DNA of 64,000 nt. It comes from Actinomycetota bacterium. GTDB taxonomy: Bacteria; Actinomycetota; Thermoleophilia; Gaiellales; Gaiellaceae. How positions within the stretch are numbered: position 1 is the stretch's first letter; the number at the start of each line of letters is the position of its first letter. The position numbers and the translations under genes were made by a program. Location of the stretch: assembly GCA_003132665.1 (NCBI GenBank), contig PKYN01000014.1, forward strand, positions 42,282-106,281, written 5' to 3'. A model generated the notes under the pieces. That model made no database searches, was not told where the DNA came from, and worked only from the letters and a program-made list of their open reading frames with translations. Shown here in pieces: positions 29,612 to 38,384 of the stretch.

Positions 29612-30439
29612 TTACCGGAGTAATCGGGAAAGCCGGCGATCGGCGAGCTTTCGTCCTCCCGTTTGGCAGCGCGGGCAGTAGAAGATCGTGTGCTCCTCGA
29701 AGGCGATGCGCGCTATCGGTGTAGCGCAGACGTGGCAAGACAGGCCAAGCTTGCCGTGCACGCGATAGACATCCTCGTTCGCGAGCCCCTGCTCGCGTAG
29801 CTCGAGCCCGCGCTCGAGCTCTGAGTCGATTGCAGCGGCGAGGCGATCGAGCGCTTCGGCGTCGAGCTCGGCGGCCAGGGCGAACGGCGACAGTCGGGCG
29901 GTGTGCAGAATCTCGTTCGCCCAGGCGCGTCCGATGCCCGCGAGCACGCGCTGGTCGCGCAAAAAGCCGTGTAAGCGCCGGCGCTCTCCCTTGCAGAGGG
30001 CGGCCAGCGTCGCCCGCTCGAGCCCGAGCGCGTCGGGCCCGAGATGCGCCAGCTCCCGCTCGGCCATCTCCGGCGTGAGCAGCCAGACGCCCGCCCGCTT
30101 GCGTTTGCCCGGCTCGGTCAGGATCAGCCTGGCTCCGCCGGCGAAGCTGAGCTGGAAGGCCGGCGCTGCGGGACCGCGCTTTCCCGCCGCGAGCATGCGT
30201 AGGCGCCCGGCGCTCATCAGGTGCACCATCAGCACCAGCTCGCCGTCATCGGTGGGGAAGAGCAACCGCTTTCCGCGCCGGCGAGCTCCGGCGAGGCGGC
30301 CACCCTCGAGCGCCTGAAGTGGTGGCTCGACTGTCTTCAGAGTCGCCAGATGGGCCGGGCCGGCCTGCTCGATCGGCGCGGCGGAGACCGGCTCGTCGAG
30401 CGAGCGGCGAAGCGCTTCCATTTCCGGGAGCTCGGGCAA
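29612..30439 (-). CDS. mutM: formamidopyrimidine-DNA glycosylase
   Basis: TTG start giving (M)PELPEMEALRRSL; C-terminal zinc finger CHVCATPIARIAFEEHTIFYCPRCQ. Confidence 0.93.
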   Translation of the reverse strand: MPELPEMEALRRSLDEPVSAAPIEQAGPAHLATLKTVEPPLQALEGGRLAGARRRGKRLLFPTDDGELVLMVHLMSAGRLRMLAAGKRGPAAPAFQLSFAGGARLILTEPGKRKRAGVWLLTPEMAERELAHLGPDALGLERATLAALCKGERRRLHGFLRDQRVLAGIGRAWANEILHTARLSPFALAAELDAEALDRLAAAIDSELERGLELREQGLANEDVYRVHGKLGLSCHVCATPIARIAFEEHTIFYCPRCQTGGRKLADRRLSRLLR

Positions 30440-30640
30440 TTCCGCTTGCGAGCCTAGCGGGTATTTCCCTGCTTGTGGACGGTTGCCAAAAGACTTGTTG
30501 ACAAAAACCCGAAGATCGGTTTTCTTGTGCGCGTGCCCGGATAACGTCGGGCGGCAGCAAACGAGCCGGGGCCAGGTAGGCCGGTTCTTTTCATATCTAG
30601 TCGCGGAACCCATCCCCAGCGCGAGAGAAAGCCGAGGTCA

Positions 30641-31738
<1,098 letters not shown>

Positions 31739-31742
31739 GCCT

Positions 31743-31785
31743 CCGCGAAAAGTCGGCCGGCGAAGCCGGCTATGACTTTTCGCGG
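31743..31785 (+). terminator. hairpin terminator downstream of rpoD
   Basis: CCGCGAAAAGTC (31743-31754) ... GACTTTTCGCGG (31774-31785): perfect 12-bp arms with nested GCCGGC/GCCGGC. Confidence 0.7.
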
Positions 31786-31913
31786 TATTTCCTCTGTGTA
31801 CGAGTCTGCGCGCCTCCGGCGCGTGTGCCTCGTCTGCTCCTACAAGCGGGGCGGGCTGGCCGTAGGTGTGGTCAGTGTTCGTGGTGGATTGGACCGGGGG
31901 ATGGCGTTTGTGA

Positions 31914-32023
31914 GCCGCAGCCGCGCATGTCGGCTGCGGCGGCTTGGAACAAAGCCACTTTCCACCGACGAAAGTCGCCAGACTTTTGTCGGCTAAGCCG
32001 CGCCCGCGCATGTCGGTCGCGGC
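31914..32023. repeat. cluster of three hairpins; two share the loop CGCATGT
   Basis: GCCGCAGCCG-CGCATGT-CGGCTGCGGC (31914-31940); CCGACGAAAGTC-gcca-GACTTTTGTCGG (31965-31992); GCCGCGCCCG-CGCATGT-CGGTCGCGGC (31997-32023). Confidence 0.6.
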
Positions 32024-32042
32024 GGCCGAAAAAGCCTGGCGC

Positions 32043-32897
32043 CTAGAACGGAAACGGTTTGCGCGCCAGAGCGCAGAGAACCTGTGCCGTCACCCACGCG
32101 GGAGTGGTTACGTAGCGGGCGCTGTAGCGGAAGCTGCCGTCGCCGCGCTGGAGCTTTTTCAGGTAGCGGGAAGGCGCCTGGCCGGGATCTTTGCGGGCGG
32201 CCACCAGAGCTTGGATCGCCCAGGCCGTTGACTGGGCGTCGGAGTCGGCGCCGGGCGAGACGGCGAAGCCGCCGTCTTTGCTTCGGCAGCGGCGCAGGTA
32301 GCGGACGGCGCGGGTGATCGGCGCGGAGCGAGCGCTGGCACCGGCGGCACGCAGGGCCTGGATGGCGGCGGCGGTGTCGCCGGCGTCGGAGGCAGCGCGC
32401 GGGCTCCAAGACCAGCCGCCGTCCTTGCGCTGGGCGCTCAGGATGTAGTGAACAGTCGCCTTACTGGGCTTTCGCCCTGCGGCGCGGAGTGCGAGCACGC
32501 CCCAGTAGGTCGAGTTGAGCGCCGGCCCGATGCGCCCATCCGGGCGGCGAAGCTGCTCGATCTCGCCGGCGAGCCTGGAAACGTCCTGGCCGAGCGCGGC
32601 CTGGGCGAGCAGGTTCAGCTCCAGATCGGTCGCTTGCGGCGCCTGCGCCTGCGCCAGGTAGTCGGCGGCCGCCTGCGGCTGCGCGGGAGCCTTCCCGCCT
32701 GCCTTCAGGCCGAGCACGCTCCAGGCCGTCAGCCCGGCGCTCGAGGCGGCGCCCGGTTCGGCGAAGCCACCGCCCGATTGCTGGCGCGCGAGCAGGTAGG
32801 AGGCGCCGCGTCCGAGCGGGCTCGCCGCCGAGCAGGTCGAGGCAAGCGCGAGCGCAACCAAGAAAGCCAGAAGGAGAGTGCGCCGGTGCCGGTCCAC
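32043..32897 (-). CDS. secreted prenyltransferase/squalene-cyclase-type alpha/alpha toroid protein
   Basis: Signal peptide; repeats of the QQxxGGF / QRKDGGWSW / RSKDGGFAV / QRGDGSFRY type. Confidence 0.8.
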   Translation of the reverse strand: MDRHRRTLLLAFLVALALASTCSAASPLGRGASYLLARQQSGGGFAEPGAASSAGLTAWSVLGLKAGGKAPAQPQAAADYLAQAQAPQATDLELNLLAQAALGQDVSRLAGEIEQLRRPDGRIGPALNSTYWGVLALRAAGRKPSKATVHYILSAQRKDGGWSWSPRAASDAGDTAAAIQALRAAGASARSAPITRAVRYLRRCRSKDGGFAVSPGADSDAQSTAWAIQALVAARKDPGQAPSRYLKKLQRGDGSFRYSARYVTTPAWVTAQVLCALARKPFPF

Positions 32898-32969
32898 GAG
32901 GCGGCGAGCCTAGCAGCGAGGGACGCCGGAACGATCCCCGCTGCAGCCCAAGACGCAACTAGATAGTTT

Positions 32970-32986
32970 TTGCGACTCGTTCGCAG
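32970..32986. promoter_or_regulatory. candidate Fur-family (Nur-like) operator
   Basis: TTGCGA-CTCGT-TCGCAG inverted repeat in the intergenic region between the toroid gene and the Fur-family gene. Confidence 0.5.
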
Positions 32987-33015
32987 TTACGCATGCGCGT
33001 CTGGAGGAGATCGAG

Positions 33016-33483
33016 TTGACAACCACTCACCGTAGTCCGGCCCTCGCCGCCATCAGCGTCGAGGAAGCGGTCGAAGCTCTGCGCGAGCGCGGGCTGAGGG
33101 CCTCCGCCGCTCGCCGGCTCGTGCTCGAAGCGCTCTACGGCGCCGACGGTCCGCTTTCGGCCGAGCGCGTCGCCGAAGGGCTGGAAGGACGCTTGCCGCG
33201 CTCTGATCTGGCCTCGGTCTATCGCAACCTCGAGACGCTGGAGGAGGTCGGGCTCGTTCGCCACGTCCACCTCGGCCACGGTCCGGGCCTGTATGCGCTC
33301 GCCGCCCCCGAGCACGAGTACCTTCTCTGCGAGTCCTGCCACGCGGTCCGGACGGTCGCAAGCGAGGAGCTCGACGCGGCTCGCGCCCAGGTGCGCGAGC
33401 AGTTCGGTTACGAGGCCCGCTTCACGCACTTCCCGCTCGTAGGGCTTTGCCCCGACTGCATCTCCGAAAGCCACGAGCACTAG
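33016..33483 (+). CDS. Fur-family metalloregulator
   Basis: ALRERGLRASAARRLVLEALYGADGPLSAERVAEGL...SDLASVYRNLETLEEVGLVRHVHLGHG...LLCESCHAV...GLCPDCISESHEH. Confidence 0.93.
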   Translation: MTTTHRSPALAAISVEEAVEALRERGLRASAARRLVLEALYGADGPLSAERVAEGLEGRLPRSDLASVYRNLETLEEVGLVRHVHLGHGPGLYALAAPEHEYLLCESCHAVRTVASEELDAARAQVREQFGYEARFTHFPLVGLCPDCISESHEH

Positions 33484-33491
33484 GCGCGAGC

Positions 33492-34553
33492 GTGCACATC
33501 CCTGACGGCTATCTGAGTCCGGCCACGTGTGCGGTCACCGGCGCCGCGATGGTGCCCGTGATCGGCACCGCCTGCGCCCGGGTGAAGCGGGTCGTCAAGG
33601 ATCGTCACGCGCCGCTCCTGGCGCTCGGTGCCGCCTACAGCTTCCTGGTGATGATGTTCAACATCCCGATCCCGGACGGAACGACGGCGCACGCCGTGGG
33701 GGCGGTGCTGATAGCCGTCTTGCTCGGCCCCTGGGCGGCGGTGGTTTGCGTCAGCGTCGCGCTGGTGATCCAGGCCCTCTTCTTCGGCGACGGCGGCGTG
33801 CTGGCGCTCGGCGCCAACGCCTTGAACATGGCCTTCGTAATGCCGTTCGTCGGCTACGGCGTCTACCGGTTGGCGGCCGGGAACACGTCCCTGACATCCA
33901 GGCGGCGGGCGTTGGCGGCCGGGATCGGCGGCTACGTCGGCTTGAACGCGGCGGCGCTTTGCGCGGCGATCGAGCTCGGGTTGCAACCGACTCTCTTCCA
34001 CTCGGCGAACGGTACGCCGCTGTATGCGCCCTTCCACCTCGCGCAGACGATTCCGACGATGGCACTTGCACACCTCACGATCGCCGGCGCCGCCGAGTTC
34101 ATCCTCACCTTGGGCGTCGTCGCCTACCTGCAGCGGGCGAACCTGCCGCTGCTTCGCATCAATCATCCCGGCGTCGTCGACACCGACGAGGAGCTGGCTC
34201 CTACGCGCAGGCTGCCGGCGCTCCGCTGGGCCCTGATCGGCATCGCGACGATGATCATTCTCTCGCCGCTCGGGCTGCTTGCGCCGGGTGGCGCCTACGG
34301 CGAGGACGCGCCGATCGACCTCAATCCGCATAGCTACGGCTTGAGCGCGATTCCCGGCGGCCTCCAGCACTACAACGGCTTCTGGAAGCACACGCTGCTG
34401 GCTGACTACGGCTTCGCGTCGGGCCGGCACGCAAGCCTTGGCTACGTCCTGTCGGCGGCGCTGGGCGCGCTGGCCGTAGGAGCCGCAATCCTGCTTTTCG
34501 TCGCTGTCGGTCGGGCGGTCGCGCGGCGGCGGCCGGACGTGCAGACGGGGTAG
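33492..34553 (+). CDS. cbiM: CbiM-type ECF substrate-binding component with C-terminal CbiN/PDGLE-like region
   Basis: GTG start (M)HIPDGYLSPATCAVTGAAMVPV; multi-TM. Confidence 0.92.
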   Translation: MHIPDGYLSPATCAVTGAAMVPVIGTACARVKRVVKDRHAPLLALGAAYSFLVMMFNIPIPDGTTAHAVGAVLIAVLLGPWAAVVCVSVALVIQALFFGDGGVLALGANALNMAFVMPFVGYGVYRLAAGNTSLTSRRRALAAGIGGYVGLNAAALCAAIELGLQPTLFHSANGTPLYAPFHLAQTIPTMALAHLTIAGAAEFILTLGVVAYLQRANLPLLRINHPGVVDTDEELAPTRRLPALRWALIGIATMIILSPLGLLAPGGAYGEDAPIDLNPHSYGLSAIPGGLQHYNGFWKHTLLADYGFASGRHASLGYVLSAALGALAVGAAILLFVAVGRAVARRRPDVQTG

Positions 34554-34556
34554 GCG

Positions 34557-35483
34557 TTGGCCGGCGGCGCTACGACACCGGCCTGGCTGCTCGAGAGCGA
34601 GGCGGGAGCCTTCCCGATTGGCTGCAGCGGCCGGCGCCGGCGCGGAAGCGCGCTCGAGAAGACGCTCGACGGATTGGCGAAGGTCGTCCGGCAGGCGATC
34701 ACGAGCGAGGAGACCGCGGCGCGGCCGGGCCTCTTACAGAGCCTCGATGCTCGGGCCAAGTTGTTGAGCGTCGTCGCGCTGCTCGTCGCGGTCGGGCTGG
34801 TGCGTCACATTCCCGTGCTCGCCGGCGTGTATCTGCTCACCCTCGCGCTCGCGGCCGCGTCGCGTATCGGGCTGTGGGGATTCGTCAGGCGCGTTTGGCT
34901 CTTCATCCCCGTCTTCACCGGGCTGATCGTGGCGCCGGCGATGTTTAGCTTCGTCACGCCCGGCGAGGTCGTGCTGCCGCTCGGGCACTGGTTCGGGCAC
35001 GAGGTCGGGTTGACGCGGCAGGGCCTGACCTCGGCGGGATTGATCGTCTGCCGGGTCGCCACGTCGATCTCGCTCGTAGTGCTGCTGACGCTGACGACGT
35101 CCTGGCCGCGGCTGCTCTCGGCGCTCAGAACCCTGTTCGTGCCGCGGCTGCTCGTGCTCGTCCTCGGCATGGCCTACCGCTATCTCTTCGTCCTGCTCGA
35201 CTCGATCTCGGAAATGGTGATTGCGCGCAGGGCGCGAACGATCGCCGCGGGAAGGAACGGGCGCGGGGCGCGGGCGGCCGCCGGCTTCTCGGGCGGAGCG
35301 CTCTTCGGCAAGGCGCACGCGCTCAGCGAGGAGATCCACCAGGCGATGCTGGCGCGCGGCTTCCGCGGCGAGGCAAGGACACTCGAGCGAGCTCGCCTGC
35401 GAGCGCTCGACGGGATCTGGCTTCTCGCTTGTCTGGCGCTGGCCGTGCTCGTCGTGGGAGGGGATCGTGCGCTTGGGCTCTGA
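34557..35483 (+). CDS. cbiQ: CbiQ-type ECF transmembrane component
   Basis: LDARAKLLSVVALLVAVGLV; helical C-terminal region EEIHQAMLARGFRGE. Confidence 0.9.
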   Translation: MAGGATTPAWLLESEAGAFPIGCSGRRRRGSALEKTLDGLAKVVRQAITSEETAARPGLLQSLDARAKLLSVVALLVAVGLVRHIPVLAGVYLLTLALAAASRIGLWGFVRRVWLFIPVFTGLIVAPAMFSFVTPGEVVLPLGHWFGHEVGLTRQGLTSAGLIVCRVATSISLVVLLTLTTSWPRLLSALRTLFVPRLLVLVLGMAYRYLFVLLDSISEMVIARRARTIAAGRNGRGARAAAGFSGGALFGKAHALSEEIHQAMLARGFRGEARTLERARLRALDGIWLLACLALAVLVVGGDRALGL

Positions 35484-35647
35484 GCGGGCGTGCTTGAGAT
35501 TTGGCGCGAAGCCGGCACGTTCGTGGCGGTTTCTCTCGCTACCGTTTCTCGACCCCGCGGGTGGGTGGACACGGGCGGGGGGCGGCGTACCGGGGTGCCG
35601 ATACGAGACGGCGGCGCTCGCACGGGTAGACGGGTCTTCTTCCTGAG

Positions 35648-36457
35648 ATGAGCACAGAACCACTCCTCAGCGCCGAAGGCCTTTGCTACTCGTATCTCGA
35701 GCGCTTCGCCGCGCTCGCGGACGTCTCGCTCGAGGTTCAGCGCGGCGAGCGGCTGGCGCTTCTCGGCGCCAACGGCTGCGGCAAGTCGACGTTGCTCAAG
35801 ATCCTGGCCGGCCTGATCTTTCCCGACCGGGGCAGCTACCGCGCCTTCGGCGAAGAGGTGAGCGAGCCGAAGATCGAAGACGAGCAGTTCTCTCGGGGCT
35901 TCCGTGCCCGGGTCGGCTTCGTCTTCCAGAACAGCGACGCCCAGGTCTTCTCGCCCACGGTGCGCGAAGAGATCGCGTTCGGGCCGCTGCAACTCGGTCT
36001 CGCGCCCGGAGAGATCGAGGAGCGGATGAACGACGTTGTCGCCCTGCTCGAGATCGGCGAGCTGATCGAGCGGGCGCCTTACCAACTCTCGGCCGGGCAA
36101 AAGAAGAGGGTCGCGATCGCCTCGGTGCTGGTGATGAACCCCGAGCTCCTGCTCTTAGACGAGCCCACGGCCGGACTCGATCCGCGCAGCCGCCACTGGC
36201 TGCTCGAGTTGATGGGCGAGCTGGGAGCGGCGGGGAAGACGATCGTCTTCGCCACGCACGAGCTCGAACAGCTCGAGTGGGTCGCCGACCGCTGTCTCGT
36301 CCTCTCCGAAGCTCATCGCCTGCTGGCGGAGGGCGCGCCGAGCGAGATCCTCTCCGACAGGGAGCTGCTACTGCGGGCGAATCTCATCCACGAGCACACC
36401 CATCAACGCGGGGCTCTCCTGCACAGTCACCCGCACGAGCGCGGTCACCACGGTTGA
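35648..36457 (+). CDS. cbiO: CbiO-type ECF ATPase
   Basis: Walker A GANGCGKSTLLK; LSAGQKKRVAIASVL; LLLDEPTAGLD; His-rich C-terminus HEHTHQRGALLHSHPHERGHHG. Confidence 0.94.
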   Translation: MSTEPLLSAEGLCYSYLERFAALADVSLEVQRGERLALLGANGCGKSTLLKILAGLIFPDRGSYRAFGEEVSEPKIEDEQFSRGFRARVGFVFQNSDAQVFSPTVREEIAFGPLQLGLAPGEIEERMNDVVALLEIGELIERAPYQLSAGQKKRVAIASVLVMNPELLLLDEPTAGLDPRSRHWLLELMGELGAAGKTIVFATHELEQLEWVADRCLVLSEAHRLLAEGAPSEILSDRELLLRANLIHEHTHQRGALLHSHPHERGHHG

Positions 36458-36558
36458 GCGTCCGGCTCGTTTCCGGCCCGGAGTCGTCCGCTGCATCGGG
36501 CGACGATGACCGACAATCGATTGCTGAGCCTCCTCCGAGCGAGTAGGTTTCGCTCGCC

Positions 36559-38208
36559 GTGATTCGCGCCACCGTCAGCAGCCGTGCCCGGCAACTGCGC
36601 GAAGCGCTTGCGGATGCACTCATCCGAGAGGCCCTGATCGCCGCTTCGCTCGCGGGCTCTCTTGCGGCGCTGTTCGCCTGGCTCGGCCCGCCCGGGAACG
36701 ATCTCGCCGCTCACGTGTATCTGCGCTGGGAGTTCCTCCAGCACGGGCTCGTCTTCTGGAACAACTACTGGTACTCCGGCCGCTACAGCTACATCACCTA
36801 CAGCCCGCTCTACTACCCGCTCGCCGGTCTGATCGGAATCCGCCTGCTGGCGACGCTTTCGATTGCGGCGTCGGCCTTCGCCTTCTCGTGGCTGCTGGGA
36901 CGGCAGTGGGGCGGGGTGGCGCGCTGGTCGAGTCGCAGCTTCGCCGTGCTCTGGGCGGGGATCGTCTTCTCGGCCGCCTTCCCCTTCGAGCTCGGGGGAA
37001 TGCTGGCGCTCTTTGCCATCCTGGCGCTCCAGGCTCGCGGCCGCTGGCGCTTCGCCGTCTTTTCCTTACTGACGCTGCTTGCCAGTCCGCTCGCCTTCGC
37101 CTTCTTACTGCTGGTTGTCGCCGCGTTCGGTCTCGCCGGCGCGAGAAAGCGTCCGCCGGAGCTGCGTCAACCGGCGCTCGCACTGGGGGCTTGCCTGGTA
37201 CTCGGGCTACTCGCCTGGCGCATGTTCCCCAGTTCCGGCCGCTACCCGTTTCAGTTTACGATCCTGCTAGAGATAGCGGCCTTCTGCGCGCTCGGAGCCG
37301 CGCTCACCTGGCGCACGCCGGAAGCGCGCCTGCTGCGCTGGATCTTCCCGCTTTACCTCGGCGCCAGCCTGCTCGTCTTCGCTCTGCCCTCCGAGCTGGG
37401 CTCGAACATCGGGCGCCTGCGGCTTTTCGCCTTGCCGATCACGGTGCTGGCCTTCTCGCTCAGAGGCTACCGCCCGCGCCTGCTCGTCGCGCCGGCGCTT
37501 GCTCTCGCCCTTGTTTGGAACCTCGGCCCGATCGTGGACGGCTTCAGCAAGGGGCACAGCGATCCCAGTAACAAGAAGGAGTACTGGGCTCCGGCGATCG
37601 ACTTCCTGCACGGGCAGCTGACGCCTTCTTACCGCGTCGAATCGGCCGACACCGCCAACCACTGGGCGGCGCTGTACCTACCGCAGGCCGGCATACCGCT
37701 CGTGCGCGGCTGGTTCCGGCAGGACGACTACCCGCAAAACGAGATCCTCTACAAAGACCTGACCCCGCGCTCCTACCTTCGCTGGCTGCGCGGCCTGGGC
37801 GCCCGCTACGTGATCTTGACCGATGCTCCGAGCGACTACAGCTCGCGCGACGAGGCGGCGCTGATCCGCAGCGGGCGCTCGGGCCTGAACGAGGTCTTCC
37901 GCTCTTCCAATCTGACGATCTACGAAGTTCCGCATCCCCGCTCGATGCTCACCGGCCCGGGGAATCCGCGCGTCCTCGCGCTGGAGACTGCTCGGGTGCG
38001 GCTCCGGCTCCCCGGCGCCGGCCGCTACCGGCTTGCCGTGCACTATTCGCCGTACCTGCGCGCCGCCGGTGTCTGCCTACGCAGGCGAGCCGACGGTATG
38101 ACAGAGCTCGTGGCTCGCCGCAGCGAGGTGATCACGCTCACTTTCGATCTCGATCCGGGGCGTGCGCTCGAGGTGCTCGCCGGGGCCGAGGAGAGCGACT
38201 GCGCCTAG
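36559..38208 (+). CDS. multi-TM membrane protein (glycosyltransferase/6-PTPS-related-like)
   Basis: About 10 TM helices followed by a soluble C-terminal domain. Confidence 0.7.
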   Translation: MIRATVSSRARQLREALADALIREALIAASLAGSLAALFAWLGPPGNDLAAHVYLRWEFLQHGLVFWNNYWYSGRYSYITYSPLYYPLAGLIGIRLLATLSIAASAFAFSWLLGRQWGGVARWSSRSFAVLWAGIVFSAAFPFELGGMLALFAILALQARGRWRFAVFSLLTLLASPLAFAFLLLVVAAFGLAGARKRPPELRQPALALGACLVLGLLAWRMFPSSGRYPFQFTILLEIAAFCALGAALTWRTPEARLLRWIFPLYLGASLLVFALPSELGSNIGRLRLFALPITVLAFSLRGYRPRLLVAPALALALVWNLGPIVDGFSKGHSDPSNKKEYWAPAIDFLHGQLTPSYRVESADTANHWAALYLPQAGIPLVRGWFRQDDYPQNEILYKDLTPRSYLRWLRGLGARYVILTDAPSDYSSRDEAALIRSGRSGLNEVFRSSNLTIYEVPHPRSMLTGPGNPRVLALETARVRLRLPGAGRYRLAVHYSPYLRAAGVCLRRRADGMTELVARRSEVITLTFDLDPGRALEVLAGAEESDCA

Positions 38209-38384
38209 GAAAAGCGGCTCGACCCGGCGTAAAGAGCTCCAGCTATCCTCGATTCTCACGGTTATGCGGCAAGCCCAAAAGCGACGGTGGCGCGGGCGCG
38301 CGTTCGAAGTAAGGTTCTCGTCTCTCCTGCCGATCTTGCTAAGTGGTGCTGTCCCACGCTTTTTTGGCATAGGAGGGGGTCTTC

